Origin: Wolbachia endosymbiont of Oedothorax gibbosus
Lineage (GTDB): Bacteria; Pseudomonadota; Alphaproteobacteria; Rickettsiales; Anaplasmataceae
DNA length: 64,000 nucleotides
Reading direction: 5' to 3'
NCBI RefSeq assembly: GCF_936270435.1
Contig: NZ_OW370567.1
Coordinates: 1,375,973 to 1,439,972 of the forward strand
Shown: piece after piece, positions 54,301-62,735 of the stretch
How positions within the stretch are numbered: position 1 is the first letter of the stretch
Layout of the letters: each line of letters starts with the position of its first letter
Notes under the pieces: model-generated
What the model was told of the DNA's origin: nothing
The model's input: only the letters and a program-made list of their open reading frames with translations
Databases searched by the model: none
Made by a program: the position numbers and the translations under genes

Positions 54301-54793
54301 GGGAATAGAAAGAGAAGCAGGATATTACCAGAGGATATACCGTAGGGAAGCAGTTACAGCCTCTTATCCCGATGAAAGCGCATTAGAATGTATACCAATT
54401 AGGAAATACGAAGCTGGATATTGCCTTGACCGTACTTATGACGATTGCGAAACACAGTTGCTTTTGAAAGAGCGATTGCCTGCTAAAAGTACTAAAAATA
54501 CTACTACTACCTTTAAAAAGATAGAGGAGAGTAAAAAGGATGACAGCAGCAGCGGTTACTCTTCCGGGTTCGTAACTGATGCTGAAAACGTAAGCTCCAA
54601 AGCTGAGGCAACAACAAGTAGTGGTTATGAGTCTATGGATTGTGAGAATACTAGAGAAGGATTGCCAAAACGTAAGCCTGAAGAGCCCCTTGAAGGTAGT
54701 CCAGAAAAATCTCTGAGAAGAGATTCTTCACCATGTTCAAGGCTGGAGTCGTTAAGTTTGAGTAATTTCTCTCATCAAACAGGTAAGTATTAG
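51365..54793 (+). CDS. Giant hypothetical protein with three related domains and a Trp/Ser-rich linker
   Basis: It has 1142 residues from the ATG at 51365, preceded by GGGGGG; a nearer frame start at 51353 overlaps the ribosome binding site and is less likely. Three related units are visible. Unit 1 (residues about 1-190): LVNAFNLNNYACDKIDTNFT with TNIGEYLRRIGEEIIKRHY. Unit 2 (from about 640): LIEALLYTLNLMNYTLDGVY with REEYLQEVRDYIIEEY and VVANISRGALSNLKILF. Unit 3 (from about 845): LFKALLYAFNYSNHNLDCPD with VKEYLQKVRGKTEKKY and VVANISRGALFNLKKLF. Between units 1 and 2 lies a low-complexity linker (residues about 400-620) with repeated QPIGYWSS and SSxxW motifs. No signal peptide or family match is recognised. 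It ends in a Ser-rich tail. A host-interaction or toxin-like role is possible but unproven. Confidence 0.75.
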   Translation: MGNSTKELVNAFNLNNYACDKIDTNFTVEGKEIVGLFASGTNIGEYLRRIGEEIIKRHYIGGSEVAHKYYNSNCFPFVLGTNLDKEYLDNGIVKVKLADSTNPAVIHNLKIHFANEFKRAVGSKVVARLQKLGVTKEEAYEWIEKTVGTRAIGMPYLYYIAFNDEYFEWERECDEDPSETFEMLKEMYIREFNSRLEVCGLKSSDFYEYKDDMLYIKDVSDKVVKSVARYVKKEVALDFRTPGSVESKVENCKNVLSELIYQSTGKSIYGYDYDIFTDEKKIRNGSSFALIPFIKVNDQLKSLSSDDARNIDRIFNKEINKVVLNGFVPKNYDIISDIRGKTANPQFVNCKKPVYAFSNKQIALLLPMIMRSPIAYNQINERFEFAADLGNFKRRGSSRSSSEASTPTHLPNGSIPGLHSRHPSSDKEPGSLLEKSQVQGFPTGKSQGKIEKPPRQGSMQLSDGLPSFRQVDVPGTSGEFPPRTYTSSATIKLVVPEPSSSQSVNAAQNVQAGTSAWDQPIGYWSSPPPAHENNWPSPAPSAGLWSLPQSGPSSWKGANESGSAWTSQPIGYWSSQSTSGNQWMQSQQLTEPGPSCSFWQKPSQVSSFMVNESSSSGCKISNELPPSNKLNNKEKELIEALLYTLNLMNYTLDGVYTNFFAKDGKIVSLLHDTVDREEYLQEVRDYIIEEYCEDEEEASKVCDLDEFPFKLNYEEKQEKTVVANISRGALSNLKILFSRKSGKTVDAIDIDWVKEVEKHEKNEWVDRQLSEDCTLKDACISCLPDKSVIKVISIVFNEQEGEYVLDRNSDISEVRLLYKEQLQRAEGTLVAGKGESDLTEEEKKLFKALLYAFNYSNHNLDCPDTNFTVKNGKITSLIDDSVNVKEYLQKVRGKTEKKYYKDKKEDYDFTDFPFEFLSNCEKNQKTTVVANISRGALFNLKKLFIQEHKKGVKIEDIDINIVEKTVKSKKLGLVELKEKGIEREAGYYQRIYRREAVTASYPDESALECIPIRKYEAGYCLDRTYDDCETQLLLKERLPAKSTKNTTTTFKKIEESKKDDSSSGYSSGFVTDAENVSSKAEATTSSGYESMDCENTREGLPKRKPEEPLEGSPEKSLRRDSSPCSRLESLSLSNFSHQTGKY

Positions 54794-54990
54794 GTTTATT
54801 AATTTCGCTGCTCTCAGCCATCTAAGCGTTTTATTAGGGTTGGGGCCAAAGTCTCTGACCCTGAAAGCACTGGTGTTAATTTTTCTCATCCATTGTAAAT
54901 ATTGTACCGTACTGTCCACCTGATCATCATAACGGGCTTCCGGAAACATTAAAATCTCATACTCAAAATCATTGAGCCATATCGCTATAA
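54752..54990 (-). pseudogene. Phage terminase large subunit C-terminal relic (copy 2)
   Basis: Read on the minus strand from about 54980, LNDFEYEILMFPEARYDDQV then DSTVQYLQWMRKINTSAFRV is the C-terminal end of a terminase large subunit. The frame then runs on as RDFGPNPNKTLRW. It overlaps the 3' end of the giant gene's sequence. The rest of the gene is absent. A decayed second copy lies at 27590-27760. Confidence 0.75.
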
Positions 54991-55463
54991 CTAATTTCTT
55001 AAAATCTTACCTGAATCCCCTAAAGCTACTTCTCTATTCTGCTGCAAACAAACTTGCGTAAGATCAGTAAATGGATCATTCTTAGTAGTCTTTGTAGACA
55101 CACTACCATTTTTCTCAAAACCTTTATCTTCTATAGCTTTCAGAACACTTTTTCTTCCCAAAAGACAGTTTTCTCCTAAACTTTTCTTCTCAGCCTTTAA
55201 CTTGTTAAGCCTTGCTTCGCTCTCTTTATCAATCTCTACCTCTATTTTATTACTATCTTTCTCACTAGGATGTAGGTAAATACTAATCTCTCCTGCCTCA
55301 GTGGTAAAAGACATTTTAATGCTACCTAAGATATCTGTATAATTTCTCTTTCCGTCTATGCTTTCAACTCTTACTTTACTCTCCCCAATTTTAAGTGTGC
55401 CGACTTTTAAATTTAACTCTTTAGCTTTTTCATTGTTTAAGATTTTTGCAGGTTCAATAATAC
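54991..55463 (-). pseudogene. Ankyrin gene C-terminal fragment, cut by IS630
   Basis: From 55463 to 54991 the minus strand reads IIEPAKILNNEKAKELNLKV, DILGSIKMSFTTEAGEISIY and RLNKLKAEKKSLGENCLLGR, ending with NDPFTDLTQVCLQQNREVAL. The first ~140 residues match the C-terminal part of the ankyrin gene at 26337-27476; the last 20 differ. The 5' end stops at the IS630 copy d border. In the longer frame (to 55611) the first residues come from IS630. Confidence 0.85.
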
Positions 55464-55465
55464 TA

Positions 55466-56414
55466 TAGTACTTTTCATAATAGTCCAAATAAGGTAAAAT
55501 AAGGATTTGTAGTAGTGAAGGTAGGTATGCCAGCAGCATATAGTTATGACTTAAGGAAAAAAGCAATGGAAGCTCTAGACGAGGGAGAAAGCAGAGAAAC
55601 AGTGGCAGCAAGATTTAAAATTGGACGAACTACTTTGTGGGAGTGGCAGCAAAGAAGAAAAGAAACAGGTGACTTTCAATCAAAAAAACTTGGAAATGGA
55701 GGTTACAATCACAAAATTACCGACTGGGATGCCTTTGCTAAATTTGCCAGAGAAAACGGAGGAAAGACTCTATTGGAAATGGCTAAACTTTGGAGCAACG
55801 TTAGTATCCAAACTATCCACCGAGCCCTGAAAAAAATTGGATTTACACGCAAAAAAAGACCTATGGGTACAAGGAAAGAAGCGAAGAAAAACGTGCTAAA
55901 TTCTTGAAAATTATAGCAACAAAAGAACCTAAAAACTTAGTGTATATAGATGAGTCTGGCATTGACAACACTGAAGACTACCCCTATGGATATTGTCAGA
56001 AGGGACAGCGGTTTTATGCCCTAAAATCTGGGAAGAAAACTCAACGAATCAGTATGATTGCAGCTTTAAGTGAAAGAAAAATAGTTGCTCCATTAACCTT
56101 TGAAGGCCACTGTAATATGGATATTTTTAATGGATGGTTTGAGCAATTTTTGATACCGACCTTGGAACCTGGACAAACTGTCATTCTTGACAATGCTACT
56201 TTTCATAAGTCTGATAAGATCATTAAGCTTGCTAAAGGGATTGGTGCAGAAATTTTGTATCTGCCACCGTATTCTCCAGATTTTAACAAAATTGAACATC
56301 ATTGGTTTGCTATAAAAAACAGAGTCAGGAAAAACATTCCTCTATTCAAGTCTTTTCGTCATGCTGTTGATTCTGCCTTTCTATGATCTGTTCGGATTAT
56401 TATGAGAAGTGCTA
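55466..56414 (+). mobile_element. IS630-family element, copy d
   Basis: The 949-bp element has TA on both sides (55464-55465 and 56415-56416). Beyond it the sequence does not continue the ankyrin gene, so the locus was rearranged before or after the insertion. Confidence 0.92.
55515..56386 (+). CDS. IS630-family transposase (orfA/orfB, -1 frameshift), copy d
   Basis: OrfA is 55515-55907 and orfB continues to 56386. The A7 slip site is at 55851-55857. The sequence is as in copies b and c. Confidence 0.9.
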
Positions 56415-56416
56415 TA

Positions 56417-56533
56417 ACACGAGCGTCATTATACGAATTTGTTTCTTTAGCAAAGGAGTACAAATTATTATGCCATGCAAACCATATTAACTGTGGCAGC
56501 GAATGTCTCAGCGTTTTAAATCAGAAGTTTTAG
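56417..56533 (+). pseudogene. Gene fragment right of IS630 copy d
   Basis: The plus strand reads RASLYEFVSLAKEYKLLCHA and NHINCGSECLSVLNQKF before a stop at about 56533. It looks like the C-terminal end of an unidentified gene cut by the IS630 or an earlier rearrangement. No family is recognised. Confidence 0.35.
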
Positions 56534-56558
56534 AAAATAATATCTAAGGAGGTTATCG

Positions 56559-58590
56559 ATGAGCACATCAGAGTTGATCACAGCACAACACTTAGCACGC
56601 GAAGCAATAATTTACATCAGACAATCAACACCTCACCAAGCATTGAGCAATCAAGAGAGTCTGGAGCTGCAGTATGCACTGAAACAAAGAGCAATTGACC
56701 TTGGCTGGAAAGCTGATAATATTGTAGTCATTGATAGTGACCTTGGTTTGACTGGTGCTAGTGCCGAAAAGCGTGAAGGATTTAAGGAAATTGTCACTAA
56801 AGTTACCTTAGCAAAGGTAGGGATTATTCTTTCTTATGATGTAACACGCTTGTCGCGTAATTGTTCAGACTGGTATCCATTACTAGATATATGTGGCTAT
56901 AAACAGTGTTTAATAGCTGATCGGGATGGTATTTATGATCCTGGTACTATTAATGGTCGGTTGTTACTTGGTCTGAAAGGACAACTTGCTGAAATGGAAT
57001 TATTTACTATAAGAGCTCGACTAAATGCTGAACAAAGCGGCACGAGGTGATTTAGCATTATCCCTTCCAGTTGGTCTTGTTCGTAATATCGATGGTTCTG
57101 TGCATAAGGATCCTAACCTTGAAGTTCAACATCTTATTAAGCTTGTTTTTGAAACTTTTTTAGAAAAACGAACAGCAGCAAAAGTTCTAAGACATTTTAA
57201 CAATAACCAACTTACCATTTCTAGGTATGACAATTTTAAAGAACTGCAGTGGAAAAAACCGACGGTTGCGGCAATTACCTCAATACTCAAAAATCCAGCT
57301 TATGGTGGAGCATTTGTTTATGGTCGTTCTCGTACTACGCATCACAAACTATCTTCTGTCGACAAAACAACAAAAAAATTACCAATGGAAGAATGGAAAG
57401 TTCTGATCAAAGATAAATACTCAGCTTATATAGATTGGGAAACTTTTACAAAGATTCAGATGATGCTTAAAGATAATCATGCAGAGTACGATCGCAATAA
57501 AACACGTGGGATAGCTAGACCAGGTATTACATGGAATAATCTATTGTGGAGAATGTGGACACAAAATGGTAGTACAGTATAAAGGAGGAAACCATTATTT
57601 ATGCAATTACCTACGTCAACAGTATCTTTCACCTGTATGTCAGTTTTTACCAGCTGATATTATTGATAATGAAGTAGTTCCTAAATTTTTTGCAGCACTT
57701 AGTCAAATCGAGCTAGATGCTTATACTAAGGCTATTAATTTGCAGCTACAATCTGAACAAGCAATTAATAAAGCTCATTTGCAACAATTAGAACGCCTAA
57801 AATACCAAGTGAGATTAGCGGAACGACAATTTAATCAAGTTGATCCTGATAATCGTCTTGTAGCTGCAGAACTTGAACGACGTTGGGAACAAGCATTGAA
57901 TGAACTCAAGCGAGCAGAAATTACCGTCAGTATCCAAGTAAACCGACTCCTCAATTATCTGAGGAACTGAAAACAATATTTTTAGATGTAGGTAAGAAAC
58001 TACCTGAGATTTGGCATAAGTCAGTTCTTTCACGTCAGCAACAAAAATCCTTTCTCCGTTGTCTAATTGATAAAGTTGTAACACACCGGATCAGACGCGA
58101 TTGCTTGCAAGTACGTATTATATGGCATGGTGGTGAAACTACTACTTCTAATGTTTCTATTCCAGTAAACTCCTTTTATGAATTGACCACAGCAACAGAA
58201 ATGGAGCAATCTATAATAAAGTTAAGTAAAGAAGGCAAAACAGATACAGAAATTGCTAAGTACTTAGAAAAGCAGGGGCATCGCTCTCCCATGAAAAATA
58301 CCGTATTAGAAAGCACAGTAAAAACTATTCGATTAAAAAATAATATTATGCGAGCAAAGCATCAATCACATCCCCTTAAAGTGCCTGGCTACCTTACTGT
58401 TCCACAAATTGCAAAAATCCTCAAAGTTACTACTCATTGGCTTTACGATAGAATCAATAATGGTCAAATTACAATACAAAAAGATGATAGTAAAACCAGA
58501 GGCAAATACTTATTTGAAGATAAACCAGAAACTGTTAGAATTCTAGTGGATTTTAAAAACGGTAAACTCAACAACCCAAATTTTTTATAG
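56559..58590 (+). pseudogene. Large serine recombinase with three frameshifts
   Basis: The catalytic domain (AIIYIRQSTPHQALSNQESL with the Ser in YIRQST, then LSYDVTRLSRNCSDWYPLLD and LKGQLAEMELFTIRARLNA) begins at 56559. Around 57045 the frame moves +1 into a recombinase domain (RTAAKVLRHFNNNQLTISRY, TSILKNPAYGGAFVYGRSRT). Around 57570 it moves again (YLCNYLRQQYLSPVCQFLPA, coiled coil LERLKYQVRLAERQFNQVDP), and around 57960 once more (IWHGGETTTSNVSIPVNSFY). The C terminus has a helix-turn-helix/excisionase-like part (LTVPQIAKILKVTTHWLYDR). About 677 codons in all, typical for the family, but inactive. It is unrelated in detail to the WO recombinase at 14763. Confidence 0.88.
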
Positions 58591-58612
58591 GAGTATCAAT
58601 ATGCATAAGGTG

Positions 58613-58740
58613 AACCAGTGTCAGCTACTTGAACCTGCAAATTGCAATATCCGTACAAATGTGTGCTTGACACTGGGATTTAGTGCAGCTACCCTAAACT
58701 GGAATTGCTATTCTTGGCTGAAAGGAACATATTTTTGGAA
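58613..58740. repeat. Dispersed Wolbachia repeat, copy 3 (decayed)
   Basis: 'aaccagtgtcagctacttg' at 58613-58631 matches the repeat at 1015 and 50961, and a 'gacactgggat' block follows near 58668. A short plus-strand frame across it (58601-58804) is not considered a gene. Confidence 0.45.
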
Positions 58741-58742
58741 TA

Positions 58743-59582
58743 ATGAAAACAATCAGCACTTTAATTCAAGAAGGATCGAAGCTACTATTGTCACACAAAG
58801 TTGAATCACCACATTTGGATTGTGAAATCATCATGCAGCACGTACTTGGAGTGGAAAGATCATTTATAATTATGAACCATGCTGATCAAGTGCCGATGGA
58901 GAAAGAACTTTTATTTTGGAAATTAACAAAAAAAAGAGCGGAAAGATATCCAATATCGCAAATAATAGGTAATCGTGAATTCTGGAGTAAAAATTTTATA
59001 GTTAACCAGCATGTTTTGGATCCAAGACCAGATAGTGAAACATTAATCTCAACAGTGTTAAAATATTACCCAAATAAAAAGCAGAGACTAAAAATTGCAG
59101 ATTTTGGTACAGGTACAGGTTGTTTATTGATATCCGTACTTAGTGAGTATGAATATGCCGTTGGTATCGGTTTTGAAAAGAGTTTAAAAGCATATAGAGT
59201 TGCCCACCAGAATATAAAAAACCATAACCTACTCAGCAGAGCTAAAATATTTCCAAATTCATGGACAGAATGCAGAGGCTCATTTGATCTGATAATTAGC
59301 AATCCTCCATATATTAAAAGAAGCAAATTGAAAGACTTACAAGCCGAAGTGCAAAAGGAACCAAGAATTGCCCTTGATGGTGGCATTGATGGTTTGAGCT
59401 GTTATTTGAGTATTTTTCCAATATTGGAAAAGTGCCTTAAAAAAAATGGGTTTGCAATACTGGAGATAGGTGAAGATCAAAATGATATTGACAAAATAAT
59501 ACCCTCGTATGAACTAGCTTTTCAGGAGTACGTACATGATTTAGCAGGAATGAAGAGATGCATCGTTGTGAAAAGAACATAG
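58743..59582 (+). CDS. prmC: Peptide chain release factor N5-glutamine methyltransferase
   Basis: This 279-residue enzyme methylates the GGQ glutamine of RF1/RF2. Motifs: an N-terminal helical domain (TISTLIQEGSKLLLSHKVES), PISQIIGNREFWSKNFIVNQ, VLDPRPDSETLI, the SAM-binding IADFGTGTGCLLISVLSEYE, and the catalytic NPPY in FDLIISNPPYIKRSKL. DGGIDGLSCYLSIFPILEKC completes the fold. Length is normal. It is a stand-alone gene convergent with wspB, separated by a palindrome. Confidence 0.93.
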   Translation: MKTISTLIQEGSKLLLSHKVESPHLDCEIIMQHVLGVERSFIIMNHADQVPMEKELLFWKLTKKRAERYPISQIIGNREFWSKNFIVNQHVLDPRPDSETLISTVLKYYPNKKQRLKIADFGTGTGCLLISVLSEYEYAVGIGFEKSLKAYRVAHQNIKNHNLLSRAKIFPNSWTECRGSFDLIISNPPYIKRSKLKDLQAEVQKEPRIALDGGIDGLSCYLSIFPILEKCLKKNGFAILEIGEDQNDIDKIIPSYELAFQEYVHDLAGMKRCIVVKRT

Positions 59583-59597
59583 CTAATATTTTCTTGT

Positions 59598-59632
59598 CCT
59601 GTCATCCTATGGTCAAGCCATAGGATGACAGG
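59598..59632. repeat. Perfect 15-bp palindrome between prmC and wspB
   Basis: Arms 59598-59612 (cctgtcatcctatgg) and 59618-59632 (ccataggatgacagg) are exact inverted repeats with a 5-base loop. It resembles the TGTCATCC-type palindromes scattered in Wolbachia. Lying between convergent genes it could act as a bidirectional transcription stop, although no long T tract follows. Confidence 0.6.
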
Positions 59633-59666
59633 AACGGTTTTATGCATTTTTTAAAGGGCAACATGT

Positions 59667-60548
59667 TTAAGCTTTGCTGGCAAAGTGGAAAGTAAGGCCA
59701 GCTTCTATGCCGTGTGTGTGAAATAGTCGATTACCTATATTTATTTTATCTGTTTTCGCAGCCTCTATCGGTTTATTATTGTCAACGAGTTTATTATACT
59801 GCCTTGTTCTGCTGGCATCATCGTCTACCACTTCCCTGAACGCTTCTGCTTCAAGCGTAAAATTGCTATCAATAACACCACCAACAGCAAAACCCCTATA
59901 TCCGATATGCATATTTACATCTTCATTTATGCGATAATCAAGGCCAGCTTTTAATTGACCTGCAGGTCTTATTAATGCTTTTCCAAACATCGTCATTCTT
60001 GTTCCACCGACTCCAATACCAATGTAAGGAGAAAAAGAGAAACGGTCACCCTTCCAATGATGATAAACATTTGCCATCACAGATATGTTCTCAATTTGGT
60101 CGTGATTGACTATAGCAAGATACAAATATTCTGTATCAGTGTTGCCTGCGTTCTTCTTAACTTTTTCCTTTGTGTACGATACAATCATTTGATTGCTTGT
60201 TAAACCAATATTATCCACTTTTACAGAAGAATACATCCCTTCCAATTCAGCCCTATAGCTGTTGTTACCCAATTCTCCTGTGTAACCAAATGTTACATTT
60301 GCAGCAAAAGGTGGATTATAATCTCCTTTATACTTACTTAGTGATTGACCTTCTGTATTCTGAGCACTCCTGTCATTTATAGACAAATTTTTGATACCTG
60401 TAGTGCTTGTTTTTAGTTCACTCATACTATTAAAAAATTGACCATAATACCCACTGCCAAAGTAAAACCCTTCTGTTTCACTTGCAAAAGATTGTTGTGA
60501 CAACAGCAAAGCAAGCGCTGTAACCGCTAATGTTTTTTTACTAATCAT
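59667..60548 (-). CDS. wspB: Wolbachia outer surface protein WspB
   Basis: This 293-residue outer membrane beta-barrel protein of the surface antigen (msp4/P44) family has a signal peptide (MISKKTLAVTALALLLSQQS then FASETEG). Strand-like segments follow: GFYFGSGYYGQFFNSMSEL, PPFAANVTFGYTGELGNNSY, DRFSFSPYIGIGVGGTRMTM and the terminal FHTHGIEAGLTFHFA with an aromatic end typical of barrels. It is called wspB rather than wsp because it lies directly downstream of virD4, the known position of wspB. The frame is intact. A 123-base gap separates it from virD4; co-transcription with the vir genes is likely from known Wolbachia organisation. Confidence 0.9.
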   Translation of the reverse strand: MISKKTLAVTALALLLSQQSFASETEGFYFGSGYYGQFFNSMSELKTSTTGIKNLSINDRSAQNTEGQSLSKYKGDYNPPFAANVTFGYTGELGNNSYRAELEGMYSSVKVDNIGLTSNQMIVSYTKEKVKKNAGNTDTEYLYLAIVNHDQIENISVMANVYHHWKGDRFSFSPYIGIGVGGTRMTMFGKALIRPAGQLKAGLDYRINEDVNMHIGYRGFAVGGVIDSNFTLEAEAFREVVDDDASRTRQYNKLVDNNKPIEAAKTDKINIGNRLFHTHGIEAGLTFHFASKA

Positions 60549-60671
60549 TACTACTCCCCTAGTTAAAATAGCTAATCTAATACTAATTAATTAAAAATGG
60601 TTTAATATGAAAAACCTAATTATTTGCATAACTTGCACTTTTCTAAGCTAAAAAATAGGCAAAATCAACCT

Positions 60672-62705
60672 TTATTTTTGATCATTTTTTAATTTATCCT
60701 CATCTTCAAATTCATCCTCCTCGTCTTCGTCATCAAATTCATCCTCCTCTTCTTCGTCATCAAACCCATCATCGCTCCTCTCGTCATTAAACCCATCATC
60801 ATCTTCTTCAAACTTATCGTCGATATCTTCATCATCAATATCTTCGTCTGCAAATTCATCTGATTCATCATATACTGCATCTTCTGTTTTAGTTTCAGCA
60901 GGATAATCAACTGAATTAGGCCCCTCAAGAGCATTATTCCCCTCATTATTAACCTTATCTTTGCTCGCAGCGGCAGAAAGAACTTTGTTTGGGTCATATG
61001 GTTCTTGTGTAGGCACACGAGTTTGCTTGAGCAGTCTTTTTGTGAAGGTGCTATCACTATAGTACAAAATTTTCTTTGATTTAATTGGGTAAGTCGACTC
61101 TATTAAAATTATCTGATCGTCGCGTGGCAACATAATAACTTCTTGAGGCAATAGCAATGCTCTCTGTATTTCAGAGATATGTAATGACCTTGAAGCAGGA
61201 TTTAAATCTAAAAATTTAGGCTTATTCAACGATTCTTGTTGTACAGTTTTGTTTCCTATAAGTTGCGATATTAAATTAGCTGTTTCAATATTATTGGCTG
61301 CAAAAGTTATTCTGTAAGTCGAGTTTGACAAAAAGGAGTTCATCCCCGCTTCTTCGTATATTCCTTTGAGCTGCTCAGTATCTTGAACAATTAAGAATAA
61401 CCTAACTCGATAACCACGAAAATATGCAATACCTGTTTGAAATTGCTCCATTTTTCCAAGTGTAGGAAACTCATCCATTAAAAACAATACGCCATAAGGC
61501 TCGTCATCCGATGGCAATTTTCTACATAAAAACTCAGTTGCCTGTTGGTAAAAAACCTGCATTAAAGGCCTGAGCCTAGTCAAGTTGTCAGGAGTTAAAC
61601 CAACATAAACTGTAATTTTCTTCTTTTTAAAATCTAGAATATTAAAATCACTTGACGCAGTTGCAGTATCAATCAATGGGTTTGCCCACAATTCAAGTGA
61701 TGAGTTCATGGTTGATACAACACCTGACCTTTCTTTATCAGCTTTTTGTAAAAAAGCTGCAATATTCATATATGCTACAGGGTGTAGTATTTTACCCATT
61801 GTATCAAGAGCAACAGCAAGATTATAAACCACGTCATCACTACGCATCGTACGCACAACTTCACCAAAAGATTTAACTTTCTCTGGTGCAGCAAGTAAGT
61901 ATAATACCACTCCAACAAATAAGCTTCTTGCTTCATTCTGCCAAAAGTCTTGTTCAGGCATGATTAGGTTAGCTATTTTCTGCACATCGTCAACCATCTG
62001 CCCAGGTTTTTCACTAATCCATTGTAATGGATTGTAACAGTGACTTATTCCATCTGGCTGTGCTGGATTCCATACGTATACTTTTTGTCCTTGTCGTTCT
62101 CGCCAACCACTTGTTATTTCATAGTTTTCTAATTTTATGTCGTGTACAATTACCGAGTCAGTCCAAAATAATAAATTAGGAATTACAAAGCCAACACCCT
62201 TACCAGAACCTGTAGGTGCAAATAACAATGCATGCTGAAACCCATCAGAAATGAAGTATCCTCTTTTATCTTTACCAAGCAATAATCCCTTTTTGCTTCT
62301 TAATCCTGCTTTTCGTATGTCTTTCTCTGATGCCCACTGCGAGTCTCCATGAAGTGATTCTTTCTTTTTAAATGGTCGCCACTCAATTATCCTTTCTCTT
62401 AAATTCCATAAGATAATCATTAAAATAACAATAGGCATTGTAGAAGATAGAATTAATTTAAATTTGAGCTCAAGGCTATATAACTCTGGGTGGTGCCAAC
62501 AATATTGTATATGATCAAAAATCGTTGGCCAAAGAGCTTGAGGGAAAGGTGTCAAACTAGGATTAATTGCTTTAAAATCCACACCATCTGGACCGTCAAC
62601 TAATAGAAAGAACAATATACCAGATAGATAGAAGCAAAACTCAAGTACGCTAAAAGCTACTACACCTCCTATGAGAATATTACGTAGGTGATTTCCATTA
62701 CTCAT
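60672..62705 (-). CDS. virD4: Type IV secretion coupling protein VirD4
   Basis: This 677-residue protein couples substrates to the secretion channel. It has N-terminal transmembrane segments (ILIGGVVAFSVLEFCFYLSG and LSSTMPIVILMIILWNL). The Walker A is in ALLFAPTGSGKGVGFVIPNL and the Walker B near GVLFLMDEFPTLGKMEQF. The VYVWNPAQPDGISHCYNPLQ segment and the YRVRLFLIVQDTEQLKGIYE sensor-like region are typical of the TraG/VirD4 family. The last ~65 residues are an extremely acidic repeat (DEFADEDIDDEDIDDKFEED and DDGFNDERSDDGFDDEEEED), longer than in most family members. It lies in order virB10-virB11-virD4-wspB, an arrangement conserved in Wolbachia. Confidence 0.95.
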   Translation of the reverse strand: MSNGNHLRNILIGGVVAFSVLEFCFYLSGILFFLLVDGPDGVDFKAINPSLTPFPQALWPTIFDHIQYCWHHPELYSLELKFKLILSSTMPIVILMIILWNLRERIIEWRPFKKKESLHGDSQWASEKDIRKAGLRSKKGLLLGKDKRGYFISDGFQHALLFAPTGSGKGVGFVIPNLLFWTDSVIVHDIKLENYEITSGWRERQGQKVYVWNPAQPDGISHCYNPLQWISEKPGQMVDDVQKIANLIMPEQDFWQNEARSLFVGVVLYLLAAPEKVKSFGEVVRTMRSDDVVYNLAVALDTMGKILHPVAYMNIAAFLQKADKERSGVVSTMNSSLELWANPLIDTATASSDFNILDFKKKKITVYVGLTPDNLTRLRPLMQVFYQQATEFLCRKLPSDDEPYGVLFLMDEFPTLGKMEQFQTGIAYFRGYRVRLFLIVQDTEQLKGIYEEAGMNSFLSNSTYRITFAANNIETANLISQLIGNKTVQQESLNKPKFLDLNPASRSLHISEIQRALLLPQEVIMLPRDDQIILIESTYPIKSKKILYYSDSTFTKRLLKQTRVPTQEPYDPNKVLSAAASKDKVNNEGNNALEGPNSVDYPAETKTEDAVYDESDEFADEDIDDEDIDDKFEEDDDGFNDERSDDGFDDEEEEDEFDDEDEEDEFEDEDKLKNDQK

Positions 62706-62735
62706 AAACTACTCTTCCTTAACTTATGTATAAAT

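Noticed and set aside
49328..54793. Possible cifA/cifB cytoplasmic incompatibility pair
   Set aside because: Neither the 507- nor the 1142-residue protein matches CifA or CifB sequences as I know them, and no deubiquitinase or PD-(D/E)XK core was seen. The size pattern alone is not enough.
58601..58804. Plus-strand 67-codon ORF just before prmC
   Set aside because: Made largely of a decayed dispersed repeat and overlapping the prmC start in another frame.
59667..60548. Calling this gene wsp
   Set aside because: The family is the same, but it is directly downstream of virD4, which is the position of wspB; wsp is elsewhere in known genomes.
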